The notes under the pieces: model-generated | What the model saw: only the letters and a program-made list of their open reading frames with translations | What the model was told of the DNA's origin: nothing | Databases searched by the model: none | Source: CAZWXH01 sp964637725 | Lineage (GTDB): Bacteria > Bacillota_I > Bacilli_A > Erysipelotrichales > Coprobacillaceae | Assembly: GCA_964637725.1 (NCBI GenBank) | Contig: CAZWXH010000039.1 | Location: forward strand, 1 to 15,455 | Length of the DNA: 15,455 nt | Reading direction: 5' to 3' | Part shown: positions 6,675 through 13,433 of the stretch, one piece after another | Layout of the letters: every line of letters begins with the position of its first letter | How positions within the stretch are numbered: position 1 is the first letter of the stretch | Program-made: the position numbers and the translations under genes

Positions 6675-8450
6675 ATGGAAAGAAATACTATTGATATTAA
6701 AGAAACTTGGGACTTATCTTTAATATATCAAGACAATACAGAATTTTATAACGATCTTAACTCTGCAAAAGAATTATTAAAAAAAATAACTCAACAAAAA
6801 GATTCCTTTTTAAATAACATTGAGAATTTTATAGAATTTCAAAAAGACTATATTTGTTTATCAAGATATATTCAAAAACTTCATTGCTTTGCACATCTAC
6901 ATTGTGATGTAGAACCAAACAACCAAGACTATCAAACAATGTATGCTTCTATATTATCATTCTCAGATCAAGTTTCTTCATCTCTAGACTTCTATACAGT
7001 GACTATGATTGAAAACAGTGATACAGTGAATGAATATGCAACTGATGAAAGATTATCTGATTATCGTTATATGATATTAGAAATATTAAGACAAAAGAAA
7101 CATACTCTTTCTCAAGAAATGGAAACTTTAATATCAAAGACATCTTCTATTTCAGATGTATCTTCTCAAGTCTTTGATGCTTTAAGATTAGAATATGATG
7201 ATGTTATTGTTGATGGTGAAAAGAAGTTCTTAAATAATGCAACTTTAACAGAGTTTTTAAAAAACAAGAACCCTCAAGTCAGAAAAGATGCTTATCATCA
7301 TTTCTTTAAAGAATATAAGAAATATGAAAATGTTTTTGCAGCAACACTTTCAGGAGTCATGAAAAAAGATGCTTTCTATGCTGATATCAAAAAATTTGAT
7401 AATCCATTAGAAGCAAGTCTTTTTGATGACAATGTCCCTTCTTCTTTATTCTTTAAAATATTAGATAAAGCCAACAATCAATATCGACCATTATTTCATC
7501 GTTATAATGCATTAAAGAAAAAAACACTAGAACTAGAAACAATGTATAACTATGATTTAAATATTCCTTTAATTGAATATGATACAAAGAAATATTCTAT
7601 AGATGAATGTTTTGATATTATCTTTGATGTTGTTAAAGTCTTTGGTGATGAATATGTAGACATTATTAAAAAAGCTAAAGATGAAAGATGGATAGACTAT
7701 TATCCGCATGTTGGAAAAAGAGTTGGAGCCTATTCAAGTGGTTGTTATGATACAAACCCATATATATTACTTAACTTTATAGGTGATTATGATTCATTAT
7801 CAACAATGATTCATGAGTTAGGTCATAGCGCTCATACTTATTTATCTTGTCAAAATCAATCACCTGTTAACTGTGATTATCGTATCTTTGTAGCCGAAGT
7901 CGCTTCAACTGTTAATGAAACATTATTAATTAACTATATGTTAGAACACGCAACTTCTAAAGAAGAAAAAGCCTACTTCTTATATGAATTATTAGAAAAC
8001 TGTGTTGGCTTAATCTTCAGACAACCAATGTATGCTGACTTTGAACATATTCTTCATACTTGGGCAAAAGAAGGAAACCCAATGTCATCACAAATGATTA
8101 CAGATTTATATCATAGTAAAAATGCTGAATATTATGGTGAAAGTGTCACAATGGATGAATATGTAGGACACTCTTGTTTCTATATTCCTCATTTCTATTA
8201 TAATTATTACGTTTATAAATACACTCTAGGAATGACAGTTGCTCTTGCTATTGTTTCTCGTATTCTATCCGGAGATCAAAAACAAAAAGAAGCATATCTT
8301 CATTTCTTAAAATCTGGTGGAAGTAAAGATCCTGTTGATTTGTTAAAGGATGCTTTAGTTGATCCTTTAGATGATCAATTATATGATGATGCTTTCCAAT
8401 ACTTTGAAAAAATATTAAATGAATTAGAAGCTACATTAAAAAAATCCTAA
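6675..8450 (+). CDS. pepF: Oligoendopeptidase F, M3-family zinc metallopeptidase
   Basis: Cytoplasmic peptidase that cuts short peptides (roughly 7-17 residues in the lactococcal enzyme), with roles in peptide recycling. 591 residues, the family norm being about 600. The N-terminal helical PepF domain (about 110-185) precedes the M3 catalytic domain (about 200-575). The zinc site is His380-Glu381-Leu-Gly-His384 with third ligand Glu408 in FVAEVAST. VGAYSSGCY upstream and YYVYKYTLGM near the C-terminus are also typical of PepF. The start has AGGAGGG about six bases upstream. There is no signal peptide. It stands alone, 80 bases after rpsT, and ends in a terminator shared with the convergent gene at 8463. 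Confidence 0.95.
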   Translation: MERNTIDIKETWDLSLIYQDNTEFYNDLNSAKELLKKITQQKDSFLNNIENFIEFQKDYICLSRYIQKLHCFAHLHCDVEPNNQDYQTMYASILSFSDQVSSSLDFYTVTMIENSDTVNEYATDERLSDYRYMILEILRQKKHTLSQEMETLISKTSSISDVSSQVFDALRLEYDDVIVDGEKKFLNNATLTEFLKNKNPQVRKDAYHHFFKEYKKYENVFAATLSGVMKKDAFYADIKKFDNPLEASLFDDNVPSSLFFKILDKANNQYRPLFHRYNALKKKTLELETMYNYDLNIPLIEYDTKKYSIDECFDIIFDVVKVFGDEYVDIIKKAKDERWIDYYPHVGKRVGAYSSGCYDTNPYILLNFIGDYDSLSTMIHELGHSAHTYLSCQNQSPVNCDYRIFVAEVASTVNETLLINYMLEHATSKEEKAYFLYELLENCVGLIFRQPMYADFEHILHTWAKEGNPMSSQMITDLYHSKNAEYYGESVTMDEYVGHSCFYIPHFYYNYYVYKYTLGMTVALAIVSRILSGDQKQKEAYLHFLKSGGSKDPVDLLKDALVDPLDDQLYDDAFQYFEKILNELEATLKKS

Positions 8451-8464
8451 TATAGGATTTTTTT
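8438..8464. terminator. Bidirectional terminator shared by pepF and the convergent membrane protein gene
   Basis: An A-rich/T-rich hairpin with core ATCCT/AGGAT extended by A-T pairs to about 11 bp, and a 5-base loop. Both strands end in at least seven T. The pepF stop codon (8448-8450) is at the top of the stem, and the stop codon of the minus-strand gene (8463-8465) touches its base. Confidence 0.88.
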
Positions 8465-9698
8465 ACTTATGAATTTCAGGTGTTTCTAATTTGCCATCTA
8501 TTGTATGATAAAAATATAAATCATGAATATTGGGAGTATCTTTATCTAACAACAGAACTGAATCATAGGTATGATAATAAAGATTAATTGCATCTTCAAT
8601 AGATGTGTCCTCCATGATTTCATCACCTTCATTATAAGGAATACTCTTTGATGTAACTAATGCAAATTGAATTGTATAGTCAAAATCAAAGTTTGGTTCC
8701 AAATATGCCATTTGAACATAAGGACTGTGATGCCCAATTTTGAAATCTGCAAAATTTGTATAATCATTTATTTGGTTTGCTTTTTGTGTTAAATATCTAT
8801 TTTTTCCATCACTAATTGTAAAATCCGAAACTAAGCTAAAACCACCCGGTCTAACATTATGATACAAAATGACTGTTACAGATTTAATAGGTTTTTTAAT
8901 GTGCTGAGTTGTAAATTTATAGACATATAAATATTGATCTTTATTATAGTCATATATATCTAAACAGCTCCCATCTTTTTGGAAGGAATTTAATAACTCA
9001 TATTGACTGTAGTCATAATCGGGCACTTCTATTTTTTGACAAATAACATATGGGTATACATAATGACTTATACACATTAATACAACTAATATAAAAGAAT
9101 ATAGACTCACAAAAATGGATGAATTCATTCTTACACGACTCAATTCTAGCATGAATCCATGATCAATCACATCACGCTGAGCTTTGAGTAGTTTTTTAAT
9201 CATATAAACAAATACAACAATAAAAGCTATAATTAATATGATACTTTTCTCATTAAATAAACTTCCCAATATTCCAATGAAACCTAATCCCAAGTAAGAT
9301 AAGAAAACCTTATTGACATTACTCTTATCTTTAACAAACATTTTTAAACCTTGACACATAAAACATACTCTAATTATATTTATCACAAAGAAACAGATAT
9401 TAATCCATTCTGGCATCGTTAGAGGAGTTACCAATAAAGCAACATTGACTCCTGAAACAGCAAGGAAGAAAACAGTAATGATATAAGCGAAGTAGAAATA
9501 CTGATTCGCTTTTTTTACTAATCTAAAACCTAAGAATAGTAGAATAGAAGATATAACATTACCTAATGTTCCAAAAAACAAAAAATCAAAGCGAAAACTT
9601 AATAAAATCAAACCAGCAATAAAGTAGTTCATCATTTTATATACCGGATTAATAATCTCTAATGATTCATTAGTCACTAAATCATCTAGTTCATTCAT
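8463..9698 (-). CDS. Seven-helix membrane protein coupled to an ECF sigma factor
   Basis: 411 residues, not a family I can name. A short 20-25 residue cytoplasmic N-terminus precedes about seven hydrophobic helices (about 24-43, 45-58, 69-90, 98-117, 131-147, 152-168 and 193-216). A polar region of about 195 residues (217-411), rich in Tyr and Asp, follows and is probably outside the cell. The gene overlaps the end of the sigma factor gene by 8 bases, with GGGAGG nine bases before the ATG, so the two are co-expressed. It is paralogous to the 393-aa protein at 10308-11489: LFLGFRLVKK matches LYLGLRLIKN, and NIIRVCFMCQGLK matches NLIKIFMIAKGIN. By position it may control or sense for the sigma factor (anti-sigma or receptor), but no known anti-sigma domain is visible. 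Confidence 0.85.
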   Translation of the reverse strand: MNELDDLVTNESLEIINPVYKMMNYFIAGLILLSFRFDFLFFGTLGNVISSILLFLGFRLVKKANQYFYFAYIITVFFLAVSGVNVALLVTPLTMPEWINICFFVINIIRVCFMCQGLKMFVKDKSNVNKVFLSYLGLGFIGILGSLFNEKSIILIIAFIVVFVYMIKKLLKAQRDVIDHGFMLELSRVRMNSSIFVSLYSFILVVLMCISHYVYPYVICQKIEVPDYDYSQYELLNSFQKDGSCLDIYDYNKDQYLYVYKFTTQHIKKPIKSVTVILYHNVRPGGFSLVSDFTISDGKNRYLTQKANQINDYTNFADFKIGHHSPYVQMAYLEPNFDFDYTIQFALVTSKSIPYNEGDEIMEDTSIEDAINLYYHTYDSVLLLDKDTPNIHDLYFYHTIDGKLETPEIHK

Positions 9699-10206
9699 GA
9701 TATCCCGCCTCCCTTATTATTTTTTGTAACTTTTTTCGTAAGCGATATAACGAGCTTTCTACTGATTTATATGTCATACCAAGTTCTAAAGATATCATCT
9801 CAATACTTTGAAAATAATAATATTTACGATAAAACAAAACTTGTTCTTTTCCAGATAACTTATCTACTATTTCATTCCATGGGATATTCTCATATAAATC
9901 TTCTTCACCAAATAAATCCATATCTCCATATATTGAAAAATGATTATTGTTTTTTCTTACATAATTTAAACCAATTCTTCTTGTTATTAAAGCAATATAA
10001 TTTTTTAATGACATTTTTTTAGAATCATATGTTTTTATCGAATCTAATACTTTTATTATGACATCTTGAATACATTCCTCTTGATCTTCATTATTTAAGT
10101 CAAAAGGTTTTAATATATAAAGAATTAAGGGAAGATATTCATCTTTAAGCAATAACACAGCATTATCATCATGTTTCTTTAAGCATTCAATCAAATCTAT
10201 ATCCAT
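9691..10206 (-). CDS. ECF-type RNA polymerase sigma factor
   Basis: 171 residues, typical of group 4 (extracytoplasmic function) sigma factors: only regions 2 and 4 are present. Region 2 spans about 15-88, with EECIQDVIIKVLDSI as the core-binding helix and SLKNYIALITRRIGLNYVRKN as the -10 recognition part. Region 4 spans about 112-165 (LSGKEQVLFYRKYYY... then a helix-turn-helix MISLELGMTYKSVESSLYRLRKKL). The linker between them is short and acidic. The start at 10206 has GGGGAG nine bases upstream. The stop codon lies just inside the next gene, so the pair is translationally coupled. It would direct RNA polymerase to a small regulon, probably including its own cassette. No classical ECF -35 AAC motif was found upstream, so autoregulation is not shown. 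Confidence 0.92.
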   Translation of the reverse strand: MDIDLIECLKKHDDNAVLLLKDEYLPLILYILKPFDLNNEDQEECIQDVIIKVLDSIKTYDSKKMSLKNYIALITRRIGLNYVRKNNNHFSIYGDMDLFGEEDLYENIPWNEIVDKLSGKEQVLFYRKYYYFQSIEMISLELGMTYKSVESSLYRLRKKLQKIIREAGYHE

Positions 10207-10282
10207 GTTATCTCACTCCCCTCTCATCTATATATACACAGGTAATCTTTAAATCCCTCACAATATTAACTATTTAATGAAA

Positions 10283-10302
10283 ACACCATCGTTTGATGGT
10301 GT
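10283..10302 (-). terminator. Terminator between the 393-aa membrane protein gene and the sigma gene
   Basis: Perfect 8-bp stem ACACCATC/GATGGTGT with a 4-base loop, six bases after the stop codon at 10308-10310. The minus-strand tail is TTTCATTAAAT, a short T-tract. It would separate or attenuate transcription from the upstream paralogue into the sigma gene. Confidence 0.75.
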
Positions 10303-10307
10303 CCTTT

Positions 10308-11489
10308 CTATATTTTGATTTTACCATCCTTATCTATAGAGAAATAATCATTATAGATTGATGGATCATTAGGGATTTTTCCATACTCATAAAAATGCGT
10401 ATTTACTGAAATATGACAATCTTCAGAGTTTAATTCACTCTCTTCATTTTCTTCATTGAATACACCTTTATAAATAGTTATATTTATTGTGATTTCTTCA
10501 TTACCTTCTAATGGATCAAAATAGGTTCTATAAGCTTCGGCGTTTTCAATATTAAATAAGCGTGACTTGTTTGAAAGACTGATTATATTTGTTTCTAATA
10601 TTCCATTAGAATTTTTAATCGATACATTTTGAGGAAGAGAATAAAGATGATTGTTTCCTCTTGCTGCGTTAACAAGGACTTCTGTATCAACAAATGAATA
10701 TTTGTTTTTATCATTGTTTTTCATCTTGATTATAACTGTATATTCTTTTTCATTACTTTCATACACAGTTACTTTATCAAGAACTTTAAAATCATCATTT
10801 TCTTCTATAAGTCTACCATAATCTAATGGTTCTACAGAAGTAGCATAACTATGAGAAAATAATGGCCAAATATATGGAGATATAAAACTCCCAATACATA
10901 TTGTAAAACAACAAATCATGATAAATAAAAAGGAACTTGTTTTTGTTTTTAATAATGATATATCATTATCAATATCTTCTATTTCATTTTTACACATCCA
11001 TAAATACATAACACTAAAAAATAAACAAATAATAGCTATAATCAATATTAATAAACGACCTTCATTTACTAATAAAAATACCCCTAGTATCTGTGAAGCT
11101 ACATATATAGTCCCAAACCATATCGCCTCATTGTCCTTAATATAATGATTTATTCCCTTTGCAATCATAAATATTTTTATTAAGTTAAGAATATAAGCAA
11201 TAACAATTAAACTATTTGGGATTTCTAGAGGCGAAGTTATTTGTAGTATAGAAGTTAAAAAACTATAAATTAAAATCAATATGCTTATGTAATAAGCAAA
11301 ACGAAATTCATTATTTAAATTCTTTATCAATCTTAATCCTAGATATAAACATATTGTTGATGCTATTGTTTGTATAATTGGAAAAATTGTAATACTAGAT
11401 AACAATATACTTATGAGAATATAATTGATTGCTGTTGAAAAAGTGGGTTCTAATTGAATAGTATTTTGTTTATATTTTTTTAAATCCAT
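10308..11489 (-). CDS. Seven-helix membrane protein, paralogue of the sigma-linked protein
   Basis: 393 residues from the ATG at 11489. That start is chosen because GAGGGG lies eight bases upstream, while the in-frame GTG at 11498 overlaps that site. About seven hydrophobic helices (about 20-36, 38-52, 65-84, 93-112, 123-141, 145-164 and 186-207) are followed by a polar C-terminal region of about 185 residues, rich in Asn, Glu and Ile, likely outside the cell. Helix pattern, loop motifs (LGLRLIKNLN, SPLEIPNS, GINHYIKD) and overall plan match the 411-aa protein at 8463-9698, while the C-terminal parts have diverged strongly. Function is unknown. It lies directly upstream of the sigma gene on the same strand, separated by a terminator, and diverges from ispG. 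Confidence 0.85.
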   Translation of the reverse strand: MDLKKYKQNTIQLEPTFSTAINYILISILLSSITIFPIIQTIASTICLYLGLRLIKNLNNEFRFAYYISILILIYSFLTSILQITSPLEIPNSLIVIAYILNLIKIFMIAKGINHYIKDNEAIWFGTIYVASQILGVFLLVNEGRLLILIIAIICLFFSVMYLWMCKNEIEDIDNDISLLKTKTSSFLFIMICCFTICIGSFISPYIWPLFSHSYATSVEPLDYGRLIEENDDFKVLDKVTVYESNEKEYTVIIKMKNNDKNKYSFVDTEVLVNAARGNNHLYSLPQNVSIKNSNGILETNIISLSNKSRLFNIENAEAYRTYFDPLEGNEEITINITIYKGVFNEENEESELNSEDCHISVNTHFYEYGKIPNDPSIYNDYFSIDKDGKIKI

Positions 11490-11497
11490 TTTTACCA

Positions 11498-11503
11498 CCC
11501 CTC
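11498..11503 (-). promoter_or_regulatory. Ribosome binding site deciding the start at 11489
   Basis: GAGGGG on the minus strand, eight bases before the ATG at 11489. The upstream GTG at 11498 overlaps it and is therefore rejected as the start. Confidence 0.65.
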
Positions 11504-11509
11504 TTCTTT

Positions 11510-11518
11510 ATTCTAGCA
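11510..11518 (-). promoter_or_regulatory. Extended -10 promoter of the 393-aa membrane protein gene
   Basis: The minus strand reads TGCTAGAAT: TGN plus TAGAAT (five of six match). The -35 region at the proper distance is a T-run without clear TTGACA likeness. The start site near 11503 would put the ribosome site at the 5' end of the RNA. Confidence 0.4.
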
Positions 11519-11553
11519 AAAAAGTAATCAATAAAAAAGCCATAACGTTTTTC

Positions 11554-11582
11554 TATACAATTATTTCATTTAAGGGTATAAT
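11554..11582 (+). promoter_or_regulatory. Sigma-A promoter of ispG
   Basis: -35 TATACA (11554-11559; four of six match TTGACA), 17-base spacer, and -10 TATAAT (11577-11582). The predicted start near 11589 leaves a leader of about 19 bases before the ATG at 11608 and lies at or before the GAGG site. It is divergent from the membrane protein gene on the other strand. Confidence 0.6.
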
Positions 11583-11594
11583 CATATTAGAAAT

Positions 11595-11598
11595 GAGG
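11595..11598 (+). promoter_or_regulatory. Ribosome binding site deciding the ispG start
   Basis: GAGG nine bases before the ATG at 11608. The upstream in-frame ATG at 11593 overlaps this site and would start at almost the first base of the predicted RNA, so 11608 is preferred. Confidence 0.65.
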
Positions 11599-11607
11599 TT
11601 AGATAAT

Positions 11608-12666
11608 ATGCTAAGAAATCAAACAAGATCGTTTAAGGTTGGAAATCTTACAATGGGTGGAAATAACCATGTTATTATTCAATCTATGTGTAATACCAAA
11701 ACCAAAAACATTCAAGATACTGTTAATCAAATCAAAAGATTAGAAGATGCAGGTTGTGAATTAGTAAGAGTTGCTATTTTTGATAAAGAAGATGCTTTGG
11801 CAATTAAAGAAATAAAAAAGCATATTCATATTCCGATGATTGCTGATATTCACTTTGATTATAAACTTGCTTTATTAGCCATTGAAAATGGTATTGATAA
11901 GATTAGAATTAACCCCGGAAATATTGGTTCTATTGATAAAGTAAAGGCTGTAGTAGAAGCTTGCATTGAAAATCATATCCCTATCCGTATCGGTGTTAAC
12001 AGCGGTTCTTTAGAAAAAGATATTATTGAAAAATATGGTAAGCCGACTGCCCAAGGCATGGTAGAAAGTGCTAAAAAACATATTGATATTTTAGAATCAT
12101 TAAATTTTTATAACTATGCTATTTCTTTAAAGTCATCAAATACATTGTTGACTATAGAAGCTTACAAACTTGCTAGTGAAACATTTGATTGTCCTTTACA
12201 TATTGGTGTTACCGAGGCAGGAACAGCCTTAGGAGGAACAATTAAGTCTAGTTTAGGGATTGGAACTTTATTATATTCTGGTATTGGTAATACTATTCGT
12301 GTATCACTCAGTGATGATCCTGTAGAAGAAATAAAAGTCGCAAAAACATTATTAAAAGAATTAGATTTAATTGATAATGTCCCAACGCTTGTGTCTTGCC
12401 CTACTTGTGGACGTATTCAATATGACTTAATCCCCATCGCTAGTGAAATAGAAGAATTCTTAAACACTATCCATAAAGATATTACAGTTGCTATTATGGG
12501 GTGTGCTGTCAATGGTCCTGGTGAAGCAAAACATGCAGATATTGCTATCGCCGGTGGTGTTAATGAAGGTCTTTTGATTAAAAAAGGTGAAATCATTAAA
12601 AAAGTAAAACAAGAAGATATGGTTAAAGTTCTTAAAGAAGAAATCATCGCAATGACAAAAGATTGA
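11608..12666 (+). CDS. ispG: 4-hydroxy-3-methylbut-2-enyl-diphosphate synthase (flavodoxin/ferredoxin)
   Basis: Reductive ring opening of methylerythritol cyclodiphosphate to HMBPP, the penultimate step of the MEP isoprenoid pathway, using a [4Fe-4S] cluster. 352 residues, the bacterial two-domain form. The TIM-barrel domain includes IQSMCNTKT, ADIHFDYKLAL at 79-89, KIRINPGNIG at 98-107 and IRIGVNSGSLE. The C-terminal iron-sulfur domain has Cys264 and Cys267 (SCPTCGR), Cys299 (GCAVNGPGE) and Glu306, the four cluster ligands known from the family. The start is the ATG at 11608 rather than 11593, because GAGG lies nine bases ahead of it. It has its own promoter and a terminator at its stop codon, so it is monocistronic. 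No other MEP gene is in the window. Confidence 0.96.
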   Translation: MLRNQTRSFKVGNLTMGGNNHVIIQSMCNTKTKNIQDTVNQIKRLEDAGCELVRVAIFDKEDALAIKEIKKHIHIPMIADIHFDYKLALLAIENGIDKIRINPGNIGSIDKVKAVVEACIENHIPIRIGVNSGSLEKDIIEKYGKPTAQGMVESAKKHIDILESLNFYNYAISLKSSNTLLTIEAYKLASETFDCPLHIGVTEAGTALGGTIKSSLGIGTLLYSGIGNTIRVSLSDDPVEEIKVAKTLLKELDLIDNVPTLVSCPTCGRIQYDLIPIASEIEEFLNTIHKDITVAIMGCAVNGPGEAKHADIAIAGGVNEGLLIKKGEIIKKVKQEDMVKVLKEEIIAMTKD

Positions 12667-12685
12667 TAACTCAATCTTTTTCTTT
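12658..12685 (+). terminator. Rho-independent terminator of ispG
   Basis: Perfect 9-bp stem AAAGATTGA/TCAATCTTT with a TAAC loop, followed by TTCTTT. The stop codon TGA (12664-12666) is in the 5' arm. Confidence 0.85.
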
Positions 12686-12703
12686 AAAAAAATAAATTTT
12701 TGC

Positions 12704-12732
12704 TTACACGAAAAAAATTATTCTGTTATACT
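12704..12732 (+). promoter_or_regulatory. Promoter of the DUF2798 gene leader
   Basis: -35 TTACAC (12704-12709), spacer of exactly 17 bases, and -10 TATACT (12727-12732) preceded by TGT, an extended -10. The expected RNA start near 12739 gives an unusually long leader of about 107 bases for this window. Confidence 0.65.
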
Positions 12733-12747
12733 ATCCCTGTCACAAAA

Positions 12748-12762
12748 TATGTTATTAACATA
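12748..12762 (+). promoter_or_regulatory. Perfect palindrome just after the promoter, candidate repressor operator
   Basis: TATGTTA-T-TAACATA is a perfect 7+1+7 inverted repeat beginning 15 bases after the -10, about +10 to +24. Symmetry, length and position suit a dimeric repressor of MarR or TetR type. No such regulator gene is adjacent, so the ligand protein is unknown. In RNA the same bases, with flanking TCAC/GTGA, could form a hairpin instead. Confidence 0.5.
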
Positions 12763-12778
12763 GTGAGATTGCACACAG

Positions 12779-12825
12779 CAGTGGAGATCGTAGCGAGTTA
12801 TACACGATTTTCACTGTTTTTTTTT
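12779..12825 (+). terminator. Terminator hairpin inside the leader of the DUF2798 gene (attenuator candidate)
   Basis: A 13-bp stem (5' arm 12779-12791, 3' arm 12804-12816, with two G-T wobbles) and a 12-base loop, followed by nine T (12817-12825). It lies after the promoter and only 7 bases before the AGGAGGG ribosome site at 12832-12840. RNA ending here would be about 85 nt and would not contain the gene. This means either conditional attenuation or a separate small RNA; no known riboswitch class was recognised. Confidence 0.7.
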
Positions 12826-12845
12826 GTGAAAGAAGGAGGGTATTT

Positions 12846-13328
12846 ATGCCACAAAATAAAAGAGAAAGTCTTATCTATACATTTCTTATGTGTTTTATTA
12901 TGGTCTTATGGATGAGCATTTACAATGTAACTTTACACACAGGAGGTTTAACATTACAAGTTTTAAAAGACAGTTGGATAGGTTTTCCTATCGCTTATAT
13001 TATCGCAATGTGCTGTGATTGGTTCTTTGTTTCAAAACTCGCAAAAGGATTCGCTTTTGGATTCTTAGTTAAACCAGAAAGTAGCATACTTAAAAAAGTA
13101 ATTGCTGTGTCTTGTTGTATGGTCATTCCTATGGTTATCATCATGTCACTTTATGGTGGAATAGAAGCCTGTTTAAACACTGGTCAATGGAATATATTGC
13201 CAATGATTTGGCTTTCTAACATTCCTAAGAACTTTATCATGGCTTTACCATTTCAATTGATTATTGCTGGTCCTGTAGTAAGAATTATTTTCCGCAAGGC
13301 TTTTCCAATAGGAACTATTCTTGCATAG
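12846..13328 (+). CDS. DUF2798 membrane protein with two tandem repeats
   Basis: 160 residues; a small integral membrane protein of the DUF2798 family (assigned from the N-terminal MPQNKRESLIYTFLMCFIMV pattern; function unknown in the family). About four helices: roughly 10-28, 43-62, 84-106 and 120-150. The protein looks like two copies of one unit of about 70 residues: MSIYNVTLHTGG followed by a WIGFP helix in the first half, MSLYGGIEACLNTGQW followed by a WLSNIPKNF helix in the second. AGGAGGG lies five to six bases before the ATG. The leader carries a promoter, a perfect palindrome and a terminator hairpin, so expression is probably conditional. It ends with its own terminator and is monocistronic. 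A reading from 12700 in another frame has no support. Confidence 0.88.
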   Translation: MPQNKRESLIYTFLMCFIMVLWMSIYNVTLHTGGLTLQVLKDSWIGFPIAYIIAMCCDWFFVSKLAKGFAFGFLVKPESSILKKVIAVSCCMVIPMVIIMSLYGGIEACLNTGQWNILPMIWLSNIPKNFIMALPFQLIIAGPVVRIIFRKAFPIGTILA

Positions 13329-13332
13329 TCAA

Positions 13333-13361
13333 AACTGTAAACATCTGTTTACGGTTTTTTT
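13333..13361 (+). terminator. Terminator of the DUF2798 gene
   Basis: Ten-bp stem AACTGTAAAC/GTTTACGGTT (one G-T wobble) with an ATCT loop and seven T at the end, five bases after the stop codon. Confidence 0.9.
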
Positions 13362-13368
13362 ATCATAC

Positions 13369-13401
13369 AAAAAAACTTTTACAATTATTTATGCAAAAGT
13401 T
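13369..13401 (-). terminator. Terminator of the 568-aa membrane protein gene
   Basis: On the minus strand a 10-bp stem AACTTTTGCA/TGTAAAAGTT (one G-T wobble) with an 8-base loop runs into seven T (13369-13375). It lies back to back with the DUF2798 terminator and separates the two convergent genes. Confidence 0.85.
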
Positions 13402-13433
13402 CTTTCATATAAAATACGTATTGTGTTATCGTT

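Noticed and set aside
9771..10022. 83-residue plus-strand open frame inside the sigma factor gene
   Set aside because: Antisense shadow of the sigma factor; composition reflects the AT-rich complement.
10231..10259. Promoter for the sigma gene (TATATA with GAGGGA 17 bases upstream) and an ECF autoregulatory motif
   Set aside because: The -35 matches only two of six, no AAC-type ECF -35 is seen, and the GATTAC shared with the upstream region of the 393-aa gene is at different spacing from the -10.
12749..12763. Four-codon open frame (M-L-L-T) in the DUF2798 leader, a possible leader peptide
   Set aside because: No ribosome binding site precedes it, and it is simply part of the palindrome; no run of diagnostic codons.
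12700..12915. 71-residue open frame on the plus strand over the DUF2798 leader
   Set aside because: It starts before the predicted transcription start, runs through the promoter and terminator hairpin, has no ribosome site and overlaps the DUF2798 start in another frame.
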